In this document: piece by piece, positions 1 to 8,495 of the stretch | How positions within the stretch are numbered: the stretch's first letter is position 1 | Layout: every line of letters begins with the position of its first letter | Assembly (NCBI GenBank): GCA_050114795.1 | Contig: JASFRS010000072.1 | Coordinates: 1 to 12,927, forward strand | DNA length: 12,927 nt | Direction: 5' to 3' | Origin: JASFRS01 sp050114795 | GTDB lineage: Bacteria; Pseudomonadota; Alphaproteobacteria; Sphingomonadales; CAKZYD01 | Position numbers and translations under genes: made by a program | Notes under the pieces: generated by a model | Databases searched by the model: none | What the model saw: only the letters and a program-made list of their open reading frames with translations | What the model was told of the DNA's origin: nothing

Positions 1-1
1 A

Positions 2-1558
2 GGGGTAGCAACCGCCAGCCCCCCACAACCTGAAATTGCAGTCTTGGGCAATTTGTTTACCGCATCTCCTCAAGAAATTTCCGCAGGGGATATGACCGCT
101 TCCACCTTTGACGGGACCGTTTTCGGTGATGTCATCATAGGTGCGCCCCAAGAGCTCGTATTTCGCATCGCAAATTTAGGGGATGCTCCATTAAATGTCG
201 CTTCGGTCTCTATCTCCGGCCCTGATGCGGCGGATTTTTCTCTTTCCTCTGCACCCAATAGCGTTGTGCAGCCTGGATCCCTTGCCCTCTTCAATATCCA
301 GCTTGACCCATCCTCTGTCGGGACAAAACAGGGGGTCATTACAATATCAAGCGATGATGTTGATGAAGGTTCCTATAGCTTTGCCATATCAGGCAATGCC
401 GTCGGAAGTGCGCCCGACATCATGGTCATGGGCCAGGGCGCAAGCATTGAACTCATCGACGGGGACAGCCAAGCTGCAGGCGCGCTGTATACCCCGAGCC
501 CTTCACTTGGAACGGATTTTGGTACAGCAGAAATCAATGGTGTTTCATCTACTCGAACTTTTATTATTACAAATTTGGGCTCCCAGCCTCTCAATCTTGG
601 GGCTAATGCTGTAAGAGTCATTGACCGCACATTCGGCAGCGGTGGATCGGAAGCCTTTTCCGTCATAACCCAACCAGCAAGCGTGGTTTCTGCAGGGGGC
701 AACACAAGTTTCACTATCGAATTTGCACCCACTGCAGTAAATCAAGGCAGTGGTGTCGTGGAAATCAGCAATGACGATCCCGAAGAAAACCCCTTCATGT
801 TCTTAATCTCCGGGCAAGCCATTGCGGACCCCTCAATCACGGTCTTGGGAGATAATGTCGAAATTACAAATGGCGATACTACAGCTGACGCCACTGACGG
901 CACGGACTTTGGGCCCGTCGACATCAATGCGGGTCTGGTGACTCAGACATTTCAAATCCGCAATGATGGCGGGGACTTGCTGGAATTTCCTGCAAATGCT
1001 GTTTCAATTACCGGTTCTTCTGACTTTACAGTCAATTCTCAACCGCCCGCACAATTGGTCATTGGAGGGAGCGCACAGGTCACTGTTGCATTCGACCCAA
1101 GCGCAACAGGTGTGCAAAATGCAACGATAGCTATCATCAGTAATGATCCCAATGACTCGCCCTTCATCTTTGGCTTAAGCGGAGAAGGTATTGACCCGGA
1201 AATCCGTTTAACCGGCGCGGGTAGCCAGGAAATTACGTCCAGCGACCTTACAGCCGATGTCGCTGACGGCACAGATTTTGGATTTGTAGAAACAGGAACA
1301 CCCGCTACTCAGGTGTTCACGGTGGAGAACACTGGAAGCACATCTCTAAGTCTTGGAACAATAAGCATTACGGGGGCCGAAGGCGGGGACTTCACCGTGT
1401 CTTCACCACCTGTGGCAAGCATTGCTCCAGGGAACACCACAGCTTTCACGCTAGAATTCACCCCATCAGCCGCCGGGACGCGCAACGCGACGATTTTCAT
1501 ACCCAATAATGATAATGATGAATCACCTTATATCTTCGCCGTTGCTGGCCAGGGTGCC
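2..1558 (+). repeat. Four tandem choice-of-anchor D type protein repeats
   Basis: Four diverged units of about 120-138 codons, each starting with a P.I.V.G segment and each carrying a TDFG or VFGD turn, a T.TF.I.N.G strand, a DF.V strand, an F.I.F.P strand and a final NDD or SDD plus F.F...G strand. The first is cut by the window edge. They are protein-level repeats inside the autotransporter passenger; DNA identity between units is low. Confidence 0.75.
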
Positions 1559-3985
1559 ACGCCACCGACGGTGCAGATTTCCAACGCCCCTGCGCAGGTC
1601 AACGCGGCATTTCCCGTGGACATTGTCTTTTCCGAAGATGTAACAGGCTTTGATATAAGTGACATCATTGTGGGTAACGGAACAGCCTCGAACTTCTCAG
1701 GCAGCGGGGCAAATTACAGCGCGACAATCACGCCGACAAACCCCGGGCAGGTCACAATTGACGTCCCCGCAGGTATCGCTCAGGCGGTGTCTTCCTTGAC
1801 CAACCTCGCTGCGCCTCAGATTACGGTTGAATTTGACCCGGATGCACCATCGCTTGCAATTAATGGTGTCCCGGGCCTGACGAATGCCGCCTTCACAGCC
1901 AGCTTTGACTTTAACGAAGATGTCACTGGTTTTGATATAAGCGACATCACATTGACAAATGCTGTTGCCAGCAGTTTCGCGTCTTCCAGTGCATCAAGCT
2001 ATACAGCACTCATCACGCCGCAAAGCGACGGCGATGTGCTAATCGACGTCGCTGCAGCCGTGGCGCAGGACTTGGGCGGTAATGACAATATTGCCGCCCC
2101 TCAGGCGATTGCCGTTTTTGACAGCATATCACCTGATGTCGTTATTTCAGGCGTTCCGGCCACCGGTAATTCACCATTTACGGCAACTTTCACTTTCAGT
2201 GAAAATGTGACCGGATTCACAGTGGGTGACATTAGCCTTAGCAATGCAACTGCCAGTAATTTCAATGGATCCGGTGCGTCCTACACGGCTTTAATCACGC
2301 CAAATGGGGATGGAGATATCACCATCGACGTCGCTGCAGCCGTAGCACAAGACCTTGCCTCAAATGACAACACCGCGGCTGAGCAAGCCGTTTCAGAATT
2401 TGACGATGCGCCACCTACAGTTTCAATCAACGGCGTCCCCGAATTGACCAACAGCGCTTTCACAGTCACCTTCGAATTCAGCGAGGCCGTCACCGATTTC
2501 ACCTTGGATGACATCACAGTCTCAAACGGAAGTGCATCCAATTTGGAAGCGGCCCCGGATGGCCCCGAAGGTAATTCTATTTTTACAGCCACTATCACCC
2601 CTGAAGACGATGGCGAGCTCGTCCTGGCAGTTGACCCTGATCGCTTTGAAGATATGGCCGGCAATAGAAACGTCGAGGGCGTCAGTATGACACTACTCAT
2701 CGATCTGTCTCCGCCGACTGTCATAATAGGCGGCGTTGGGGAGAGTGTGAATGGACCTTTCCAAGCTACATTCACGTTCAACGAGGACGTATTCAATTTC
2801 GAAATAGGCGACATCACCTTAAGCAACGCAACAGCAAGCGAATTTTCCGCAACAAGCTCTAGCGTCTATACGGCAACCATAACGCCGCAGACACCAGGAC
2901 AGGTCACAATCGACGTTTTTGCCGACGTTGCCAATGACCTGGCAGGTAATGGAAATCTGGAGGCTGAACAAGTCACCACTGAATTTACCGACAATAATCT
3001 GGTTCGCGATAGAACTTTAAGGATCATCAACAATTTCATCGCCCGTCGTGCGGATCAACTCACTTTGGACAGCCCAGATCTTTCTCGGAGGATTTTAAAT
3101 ATAGACGCTTATGGACAGTTAAGCGGAAATGCGGTGATTGATAATGTCCAACTTGCGTTTCAAGGTGCCGCATCAGGTCAGGATTTCAACCTGGATCGGC
3201 TGATCGGTGAAGATAAGGCCAGCAAACTCAATCTTTGGACTCAGATCAGCATCTCCGCGGTCAATGCGGAGACTGCGGAAGATGACTTGATTTTTGTATA
3301 TCTGGGCGCGGATTATCGTGTATCGGACAATACGATCCTTGGTGCTATCGCACAATATGACTATGCAAATGAAGAAGATGAGATTGAGAATTTCGATATC
3401 TCAGGTCACGGTTGGTTATTCGGCCCTTATATTGTAAGCCGGCTGCATGAAAATCTTGTTTTCGATGGCCGGGTCTCCTGGGGTCAATCTTACAATAAGA
3501 TCAGCCCTTTCAATAGTTATGAAGATAATTTCAAAACCGACCGCTGGCTTTTAAAAGGGCAATTTACGGGCGATTTCCGGCTAGACGGCTGGCGAATTAA
3601 CCCCGATTTTGAAATGATCTATTTTGAAGAAAAGCAAAAAGCTTATACGGATAGTCTTGGCAATTTCATTCCCTCGCAGATCATCAATCTAGGCCGCGCT
3701 ACCTTCGGCCCAAGAGTGAGCAAAACCTATGTGGTCGATAATCGTTATATCTTGTCACCCAGCCTGAATTTCGAAGGTATTTGGGATTTCGATCAAGCTC
3801 ATATTGTTAGTCTTGAGACTGGTCTAGCCAATACAACTGATGCTTTAAGAGCTCGTCTGGAATCGGGTCTGGCCCTTGGGTTCAAAAATGGCTCATCATT
3901 AAATCTAGAGGGTTTTTATGATGGTATCGGCGTATCCCGATACGAAGCCCATGGCCTACGCATCAATTTCAGCCTCCCCTTTTGA
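2..3985 (+). CDS. Large autotransporter with choice-of-anchor D and Ig-like repeats (5' truncated)
   Basis: The frame is open to the left edge (PEIAVLGN just before base 44 is itself a repeat start), so the true start and signal peptide lie outside the window and a TTG start at 44 would be internal. Numbering residues from base 44: four choice-of-anchor D type repeats (about 1-120, 124-262, 263-382, 384-505) share a TDFG...TF.I.N.G core and end in NDD..E.PF.F...G. Five Ig-like repeats follow (507-599, 601-694, 696-788, 790-887, 889-983) with cores like FSEDVTGFDISDI. A probable helix (988-1018, RIINNFIARRADQ) and linker lead to an amphipathic beta-domain (about 1062-1313) ending in Phe, the usual outer-membrane barrel signature. 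In type V secretion the barrel anchors the protein and the repeats are displayed outside. The passenger has no Cys and only one Lys (K95). Role inferred: adhesin or structural surface protein; the ligand is unknown. Confidence is high for the architecture, low for function. Confidence 0.85.
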   Translation, partial: GVATASPPQPEIAVLGNLFTASPQEISAGDMTASTFDGTVFGDVIIGAPQELVFRIANLGDAPLNVASVSISGPDAADFSLSSAPNSVVQPGSLALFNIQLDPSSVGTKQGVITISSDDVDEGSYSFAISGNAVGSAPDIMVMGQGASIELIDGDSQAAGALYTPSPSLGTDFGTAEINGVSSTRTFIITNLGSQPLNLGANAVRVIDRTFGSGGSEAFSVITQPASVVSAGGNTSFTIEFAPTAVNQGSGVVEISNDDPEENPFMFLISGQAIADPSITVLGDNVEITNGDTTADATDGTDFGPVDINAGLVTQTFQIRNDGGDLLEFPANAVSITGSSDFTVNSQPPAQLVIGGSAQVTVAFDPSATGVQNATIAIISNDPNDSPFIFGLSGEGIDPEIRLTGAGSQEITSSDLTADVADGTDFGFVETGTPATQVFTVENTGSTSLSLGTISITGAEGGDFTVSSPPVASIAPGNTTAFTLEFTPSAAGTRNATIFIPNNDNDESPYIFAVAGQGATPPTVQISNAPAQVNAAFPVDIVFSEDVTGFDISDIIVGNGTASNFSGSGANYSATITPTNPGQVTIDVPAGIAQAVSSLTNLAAPQITVEFDPDAPSLAINGVPGLTNAAFTASFDFNEDVTGFDISDITLTNAVASSFASSSASSYTALITPQSDGDVLIDVAAAVAQDLGGNDNIAAPQAIAVFDSISPDVVISGVPATGNSPFTATFTFSENVTGFTVGDISLSNATASNFNGSGASYTALITPNGDGDITIDVAAAVAQDLASNDNTAAEQAVSEFDDAPPTVSINGVPELTNSAFTVTFEFSEAVTDFTLDDITVSNGSASNLEAAPDGPEGNSIFTATITPEDDGELVLAVDPDRFEDMAGNRNVEGVSMTLLIDLSPPTVIIGGVGESVNGPFQATFTFNEDVFNFEIGDITLSNATASEFSATSSSVYTATITPQTPGQVTIDVFADVANDLAGNGNLEAEQVTTEFTDNNLVRDRTLRIINNFIARRADQLTLDSPDLSRRILNIDAYGQLSGNAVIDNVQLAFQGAASGQDFNLDRLIGEDKASKLNLWTQISISAVNAETAEDDLIFVYLGADYRVSDNTILGAIAQYDYANEEDEIENFDISGHGWLFGPYIVSRLHENLVFDGRVSWGQSYNKISPFNSYEDNFKTDRWLLKGQFTGDFRLDGWRINPDFEMIYFEEKQKAYTDSLGNFIPSQIINLGRATFGPRVSKTYVVDNRYILSPSLNFEGIWDFDQAHIVSLETGLANTTDALRARLESGLALGFKNGSSLNLEGFYDGIGVSRYEAHGLRINFSLPF
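1562..2992 (+). repeat. Five tandem Ig-like (Big family) protein repeats
   Basis: Five units of about 93-98 codons with the pattern P.V.I.GVP...N..F.A.F.F.E.VT.F...DI...N..AS.F......Y.A.ITP...G...IDV. This resembles bacterial Ig-like domains found in large surface proteins. Units 2 and 3 also share DNA: a 20-base identical stretch occurs at 2042-2061 and again at 2324-2343, exactly 282 bases (94 codons) apart. Unit 4 is the most diverged and carries a short acidic insertion (AAPDGPEGN) before its ITP strand. Confidence 0.75.
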
Positions 3986-3992
3986 TAAGGGG

Positions 3993-4005
3993 GGGCTGCC
4001 AGCCC
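3993..4005. terminator. Possible terminator hairpin between convergent genes
   Basis: A short G+C stem, GGGCT paired with AGCCC around a GCC loop, lies 7 bases after the autotransporter stop and is followed on the + strand by GGTTTAAA. The stem is only 5 pairs and the T run only 3 bases, so this is a weak candidate. A second small stem (CCTTA/TAAGG, 4016-4028) overlaps the stop codon of the convergent membrane protein gene. Confidence 0.25.
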
Positions 4006-4017
4006 GGTTTAAATACC

Positions 4018-4566
4018 TTAGTTTAAGGCCGCCTGAACAAATTTATCGAACAGGAAGATGGCAAGGAATATAGCTGAGGCTTCTATCAGTCTGGCACCCA
4101 GCGCCAGATAGATAGTGAATATCTGCACGCTGACCATATAAAGAAAAAGCACCAGACTTAATATGCCATAAATGCTGTCATCCAGCAGGCCATAGGCACC
4201 CAGCGCCAATATGGGAAGCGGCACAATCACCAGCCAAACCTTTACCCAGTTAAAAACGACAGCAAAACCAATGAAATTGTGGCTGATGTTCAAGAGCCGG
4301 GCGAAACCATAAGCGAAGAGCAGATAAGTCGCCCAGCGAATGGCATAGTCAAGCAACGCCAATCCCATCGCAAAACTTTCGCCACTATAACGCAGAGAAA
4401 TCATATTTTGAAAATGAAGCGCGATGAGATAGAGAGGCAACGCAAAAGCCAGCGCACGGAAGCTTTTGAAAAATGAATCCATTGTCGGCTCAAAATACTG
4501 CAGCGCTTGGCGGTCAAACTGCATCACGCACCAGGCGCCCCACATGGATTTGAATATCCTGTTCAT
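4018..4566 (-). CDS. Multi-pass membrane protein of unknown function
   Basis: 182 residues with about five hydrophobic stretches (roughly 38-52, 66-90, 97-124, 132-157, 159-178) after a basic and aromatic N-terminal stretch of about 35 residues. It is therefore very probably an inner-membrane protein. I see no catalytic motif or recognisable family signature. The ATG overlaps the dapE stop as ATGA (4563-4566), so translation is likely coupled to dapE and the two are likely co-transcribed, with this gene last in the leftward run. The hydrophobic pattern and the tight overlap make it a convincing real gene. A role in diaminopimelate or lysine metabolism is not supported by anything except position. 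Confidence 0.8.
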   Translation of the reverse strand: MNRIFKSMWGAWCVMQFDRQALQYFEPTMDSFFKSFRALAFALPLYLIALHFQNMISLRYSGESFAMGLALLDYAIRWATYLLFAYGFARLLNISHNFIGFAVVFNWVKVWLVIVPLPILALGAYGLLDDSIYGILSLVLFLYMVSVQIFTIYLALGARLIEASAIFLAIFLFDKFVQAALN

Positions 4567-5702
4567 GGCGTAAAATAGCGCGCCAGCACGCCCTCATAGA
4601 TTTTAGCCAAGGCCACAACATCCCTCGCTTTCACCCTCTCATCCACCTTATGCATGCTCGTACCCACAAGCCCGAACTCCACAACGTCACACATGTGGGT
4701 GATAAAACGTGCATCGGATGTTCCACCAGATGTTGAAAGTTTAGCATCTACATGCACAACATCTTGTATTGCATCCTGGATAAGCGCAGAAAATGGCCCT
4801 GCTTTGGTGATAAAGGCCTCGCCTGAGATGCGGACTTTCAAATCATGATTACCTGCTTGAGCCTGTGCCACTTCATGCAGCCAAGCTTCCAACTCCCGCC
4901 CTCGATGTTCGGTATTGAAGCGGATATTCAAACGCGCCTTGGCCTGGGCGGGAATAATATTGGTTGCTTCATTACCAACCTCGATATCCGTGACCTCAAG
5001 ATTAGACGGGTCAAAGTCTTCATTGCCGTCATCCAAATGGCGTGCGGTCACGTCATCCAGAAATTTAATCAGCCGGGGAATGGGATTGTCTGCCCGGTGC
5101 GGATAAGCCACATGGCCTTGGGTGCCATTCACGGTCAACCAGGCGTTCAGTGAGCCACGACGGCCATTTTTGATGATGTCGCCAAGGGTGAAAGCGCTGG
5201 TCGGCTCACCAACCAAGCAATGGTCTATTTGCTCCCCTTGTTCGCGCAGCCAATCCAACACTTTGACCGTGCCATAGTCTGCGACGCCTTCTTCATCACC
5301 GGTGATAAGCAGGCTTATGCTGCCCGTTGAAGGCGCGCCGTATTTGGCACAAGCAGCGACAAAGGCAGCAACCGCTCCCTTCATATCCGCCGCACCACGG
5401 CCTATTAACCAACCATCTTCGACTTTGGCATCAAAGGGGTCATGGCTCCACTCAGCGATATCGCCTGGTGGAACAACATCTGTATGACCTGCAAAACAGA
5501 AATTGGGTGCTGAAGTCCCCAAACGCGCATAAAGATTATCGACCCGTTCTTCCCCTTCACCAAAAGGCAGGCGCGTGCAATGAAAGCCCAGCTCTTCCAG
5601 GTGTTTTTGAAGCACATCAAGCGCGCCCGCGTCTTTGGGCGTGATAGAGGGACAGCGCATCAGCGCCACGGCGATATCAAGTGGGTCAAATGAGGTCTGC
5701 AT
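4563..5702 (-). CDS. dapE: Succinyl-diaminopimelate desuccinylase
   Basis: DapE hydrolyses N-succinyl-LL-2,6-diaminopimelate to LL-diaminopimelate and succinate in the cytoplasm, a step toward lysine and peptidoglycan precursors. The 379-residue product has the length and motif order of this M20 family di-zinc enzyme: AGHTDVVPPGD (H73, D75), GRGAADMKG (bridging D106), TGDEEG (E137 as general base, E138 as ligand), VGEPTS (E166), a GGTSDARF segment (326-333) and TSMHKVDE with ligand H351. These match the metal ligands known from characterised DapE proteins. The DNNPIP-type dimerisation region is represented by RADNPIPR (203-210). The ATG at 5702 follows ccoS by 32 bases with only a weak ribosome site; a perfect palindrome sits just upstream. 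The stop overlaps the next gene. Other M20 amidohydrolases are a less likely reading given the near-complete DapE signature. Confidence 0.95.
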   Translation of the reverse strand: MQTSFDPLDIAVALMRCPSITPKDAGALDVLQKHLEELGFHCTRLPFGEGEERVDNLYARLGTSAPNFCFAGHTDVVPPGDIAEWSHDPFDAKVEDGWLIGRGAADMKGAVAAFVAACAKYGAPSTGSISLLITGDEEGVADYGTVKVLDWLREQGEQIDHCLVGEPTSAFTLGDIIKNGRRGSLNAWLTVNGTQGHVAYPHRADNPIPRLIKFLDDVTARHLDDGNEDFDPSNLEVTDIEVGNEATNIIPAQAKARLNIRFNTEHRGRELEAWLHEVAQAQAGNHDLKVRISGEAFITKAGPFSALIQDAIQDVVHVDAKLSTSGGTSDARFITHMCDVVEFGLVGTSMHKVDERVKARDVVALAKIYEGVLARYFTP

Positions 5703-5706
5703 GTTT

Positions 5707-5724
5707 CAAGCTCTATAGAGCTTG
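5707..5724. promoter_or_regulatory. 18-base perfect palindrome upstream of dapE
   Basis: CAAGCTCTATAGAGCTTG is its own reverse complement over all 18 bases and lies between the ccoS stop and the dapE ATG, ending 4 bases before that ATG on the transcribed strand. As RNA it could fold into a 7-pair stem with a UAUA loop that would cover the dapE ribosome site region; as DNA it could be an operator. No T run follows on either strand, so it does not look like an intrinsic terminator. The function is inferred only from shape and position. Confidence 0.4.
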
Positions 5725-5734
5725 GACACAGCGG

Positions 5735-5881
5735 TCAATCATCCTCATCATCTAATAATATGCGTTCCGCAGCCCCGTCCAAATCATCATATTGACCGGA
5801 CTTCAGCGACCATAAAAAAGCAGCGAGACCGAGAAGGCCCAGAATAAGGGCAACAGGTATGAGGATAAGCAACACATTCAT
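5735..5881 (-). CDS. ccoS: cbb3 oxidase maturation protein CcoS (small membrane protein)
   Basis: A 48-codon gene. The product begins MNVLLILIPVALILG, has one transmembrane helix (about 2-24) followed by WSLKSGQYDDLDG and an acidic tail ending DDEDD. This N-terminal helix plus aromatic, then SGQYDDL..., is the CcoS/FixS pattern. CcoS proteins are needed for cofactor insertion into the cbb3 oxidase, acting in the inner membrane with the copper ATPase CcoI. Its ATG overlaps the ccoI stop as ATGA (5878-5881), and the order ccoG-ccoH-ccoI-ccoS is the standard one, which fixes both the identity and the start. Confidence 0.93.
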   Translation of the reverse strand: MNVLLILIPVALILGLLGLAAFLWSLKSGQYDDLDGAAERILLDDEDD

Positions 5882-7992
5882 GATCGGGCCAGTTTAAGCC
5901 TCATGGCGTTTAATGTCACTAAAATGGAGGATGACGACATGGCCAAAGCGGCAATCAAAGGCGTCACATAGCCCGCCATCGCCAAGGGAATCGCAAATAG
6001 ATTATAGCCCAAAGCTAAGACGAAATTGCCGCGAATAAGGCGATAACCCTTTTGCATGAGGGATAATGTGCGCGGCACAGCCATCAAAGCCTCACCTTGG
6101 AAAACGAAATCCGCACTGGCTTGTGCCAAATCCGCAGCACTCGCCGGGGAGATAGAAGCAAAGGCTGTTTTTAAGGCCGGCGCATCATTCAAACCATCAC
6201 CCACCATCAAAACTTTGCGCCCTTGAGCTTTTAAATCCTGCAAGACACGAATTTTATCATCCGGGCGGCAATCGCCATGGATATGTTCAATACCAAGTAA
6301 TGCTCCTACATGACGCGCAACGCTTTCCCGGTCGCCGGATAAAAGATGGATATCCAGGCCCTTCGCTTTTAAGGCATCAATGGCGACCTTAGCATCATCC
6401 CGTAATTCATCAGTGAAGTGGAAGCCCTGGGCTGGCATGCCTCCATATTTCAGCCACAGCTCCGGTCCCAAGCGCCCTTCACTCTCCTCACCACAGACCC
6501 AGACTTTACGGCCAAGGCGGACGTTCTCACCTTCATATATGGCTTCTATGCCATTACCTGGAAATTCCTGAATAGCGTCCAACGCAATAGAAGCATCGCT
6601 TTTCGCCGCAATGGCTTTTGCCAAAGGATGTTTGGAATGTCGTCCAAGCGCTGCTGCCAAAGCCAGGTCTTTTTCATCATAAGACCCGTCTTCGACAAGT
6701 TGCGGTGCGCCCTTGGTTAAAGTCCCGGTCTTGTCGAATACGACCGTATCCACCTGGGCCAGCCGCTCTAAAGCATCACCCCGGCGCATCAACACGCCTT
6801 GCTGTAATAATTTACCGGCCCCCACGACTTGCACGACGGGCACGGCCAAACCTAAGGCACAGGGGCAAGTGATAATCAACACCGCCACGCAGGCCATCAA
6901 GGCCACATGCCAATCAGGGCCAAATACCAACCAACCGGCAAAAGTCAGCCCGGCCAACACATGAACCAAAGGCGCATAAGCGCGCGCTAATCGGTCGGCC
7001 AAGCGCACATAGGCCCCACCGCCTTCTTCCGCCGCTTCCATCAATTGCACGATTTCAGCAAGCAATGTGTCCTCACCTGCCTTCTCCACACGGAAGGTGA
7101 GAGCACCGGTTAGGTTCAGCGTCCCCGCATGAAGCTTTGAACCTTCTTTGACCGCTTCCGGCACTGTTTCCCCGGTTAAAAGCGCTGTATCCATGTCGGA
7201 TGTGCCTTGCAAAACCACGCCATCGGCAGGAACACGCATACCCGGGGCAACGAATAAGACCATGCCCGGTTCAATCGCATCGGATTCAATCAAATGATGT
7301 TTGCCATTCTCATCAACGCGAGTCGCCTCAATGGAGCGAAGGGCCAGAAGATTGCGCGCCACTTCAAAGGCTTGAGACCGCGCCCGGCGGTCCAGATAAC
7401 GGCCAATCAGAAGAAAAAACACCAAGCTGACGGAAGCATCAAAATAGACATGAGGCCCACCGCGAATGGTTTCAAACAAGCTCGCCGCCGAGGCTAATAT
7501 GACAGCCAAAGAAATCGGCACATCCATATTCATCGTGCCCGCGCGTAAGGCCTTAAACGCTGATATGAAAAAAGGCCGTCCCGCATAGGCCAGCGCTGGA
7601 AAGGCAATCAGAGCTGAAATCCAGTGAAACATCTCCCTTGTCGCCGCATCCATGTCTGAGACCAACCCCGCCCAGACAGATACTGACAAAAGCATGATAT
7701 TGGCTGCCGCAAAGCCCGCCACCGCCATGGCGCGGAGAAGCTGTTTGTCCTCAACGTCCCGTTCGTCGCCTAAGGCTGCCTTAAAGGGGGCAGCATCAAA
7801 ACCAAGGGATTCAAAAGCTTTGACCAGGGCTGCATTGTCGAGACGCCCCTCATCAAAATCAACATGTACTCTTTTGGTCGACAGATTTGCCCGTGCAGAC
7901 ATCACGCCAAGAATTTCCGGCAGGCCGCGTTCTATTTTCCGCAAACAGCCTGCGCAGTGCATCCCTGGAACAACAAAGTCCGCCTGGCTCAT
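5878..7992 (-). CDS. ccoI: Copper-translocating P-type ATPase CcoI (FixI)
   Basis: A 704-residue P1B-type ATPase that moves copper out of the cytoplasm, supplying the CuB centre of the cbb3 oxidase. In order: an N-terminal heavy-metal domain with GMHCAGC (C13, C16), a first membrane block (about 85-200), the actuator motif LLTGETVP (271-278), a metal-site helix with CPC (C376, C378), the phosphorylation motif DKTGTLT (D420), an HP dipeptide (455-456) in the nucleotide domain, the GDGLND hinge (598-603), and two C-terminal helices including MSSSS (685-689). The single metal-binding domain and the place between ccoH and ccoS separate it from housekeeping CopA pumps. The start overlaps the ccoH stop as ATGA, and the stop overlaps ccoS. 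All key residues are present, so it should be active. Confidence 0.95.
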   Translation of the reverse strand: MSQADFVVPGMHCAGCLRKIERGLPEILGVMSARANLSTKRVHVDFDEGRLDNAALVKAFESLGFDAAPFKAALGDERDVEDKQLLRAMAVAGFAAANIMLLSVSVWAGLVSDMDAATREMFHWISALIAFPALAYAGRPFFISAFKALRAGTMNMDVPISLAVILASAASLFETIRGGPHVYFDASVSLVFFLLIGRYLDRRARSQAFEVARNLLALRSIEATRVDENGKHHLIESDAIEPGMVLFVAPGMRVPADGVVLQGTSDMDTALLTGETVPEAVKEGSKLHAGTLNLTGALTFRVEKAGEDTLLAEIVQLMEAAEEGGGAYVRLADRLARAYAPLVHVLAGLTFAGWLVFGPDWHVALMACVAVLIITCPCALGLAVPVVQVVGAGKLLQQGVLMRRGDALERLAQVDTVVFDKTGTLTKGAPQLVEDGSYDEKDLALAAALGRHSKHPLAKAIAAKSDASIALDAIQEFPGNGIEAIYEGENVRLGRKVWVCGEESEGRLGPELWLKYGGMPAQGFHFTDELRDDAKVAIDALKAKGLDIHLLSGDRESVARHVGALLGIEHIHGDCRPDDKIRVLQDLKAQGRKVLMVGDGLNDAPALKTAFASISPASAADLAQASADFVFQGEALMAVPRTLSLMQKGYRLIRGNFVLALGYNLFAIPLAMAGYVTPLIAALAMSSSSILVTLNAMRLKLARS

Positions 7993-8495
7993 GCGGCAGC
8001 CCTCACGATGATACGCTCGCGATGGTTTAATTTATTGCCTTCACCATCATTCAGCTCAATCCGCACGTCCCATTGGCCATGGGCAGGTAATTGAACATCA
8101 CCCACATAACGGCCTTCGCCTTGGGAGGTTAAGCTAATTTCCACATCCTGCCCGTCATCCACGGGCCGCCAGAACAGGGCCACCGCATTTAGACCCTCAA
8201 GCGGCACACCTTGTTTATCACGCATGGTGATATCGAGATGCACCTGCGCATCCACGCCTGAAACTTCAGCCACCATATCAATCTGCCAGCCAAGCGCCGC
8301 TTGTTTCTGCGCTTCCTCAATCACCAGATTATAGTCTTTGCCTCTGCGATAGGGGTCTTCACGCTCCAGCCCGTCAAAGGTGTGTACAGCCTGATACGCC
8401 ATCCAGCCATTGGCCGCCATGATGCCACCGAAAAACAACACCATGCCAATCAGTACATGTTTGCCGGTGATGCGAAACTCATTATCTTTGCTCAT
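7989..8495 (-). CDS. ccoH: cbb3 oxidase assembly protein CcoH (FixH family)
   Basis: A 168-residue protein with a short cytoplasmic start, one membrane helix (about 12-34, rich in Gly and Met) and an external beta-rich domain. The ERED.Y.RGKDYN segment just after the helix (44-56) and the following VHLDITMRDKQGVPLEG strand pattern are typical of FixH-like proteins. CcoH is an inner-membrane assembly factor that associates with cbb3 subunits. It has no Cys and no CXXCH, so it is not itself a cytochrome. Both ends overlap neighbours by ATGA, with ccoG upstream and ccoI downstream. The family assignment rests on motif, topology and order. Confidence 0.92.
   Translation of the reverse strand: MSKDNEFRITGKHVLIGMVLFFGGIMAANGWMAYQAVHTFDGLEREDPYRRGKDYNLVIEEAQKQAALGWQIDMVAEVSGVDAQVHLDITMRDKQGVPLEGLNAVALFWRPVDDGQDVEISLTSQGEGRYVGDVQLPAHGQWDVRIELNDGEGNKLNHRERIIVRAAA

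Noticed and set aside
44..46. TTG at 44 as start of the autotransporter
   Set aside because: The frame is open to the window edge and the residues before it (PEIAVLG) belong to the first repeat, so the gene starts upstream.
4279..4476. Open frame of 65 codons on the + strand
   Set aside because: Lies opposite the clear multi-pass membrane protein gene and encodes a polar sequence without pattern.
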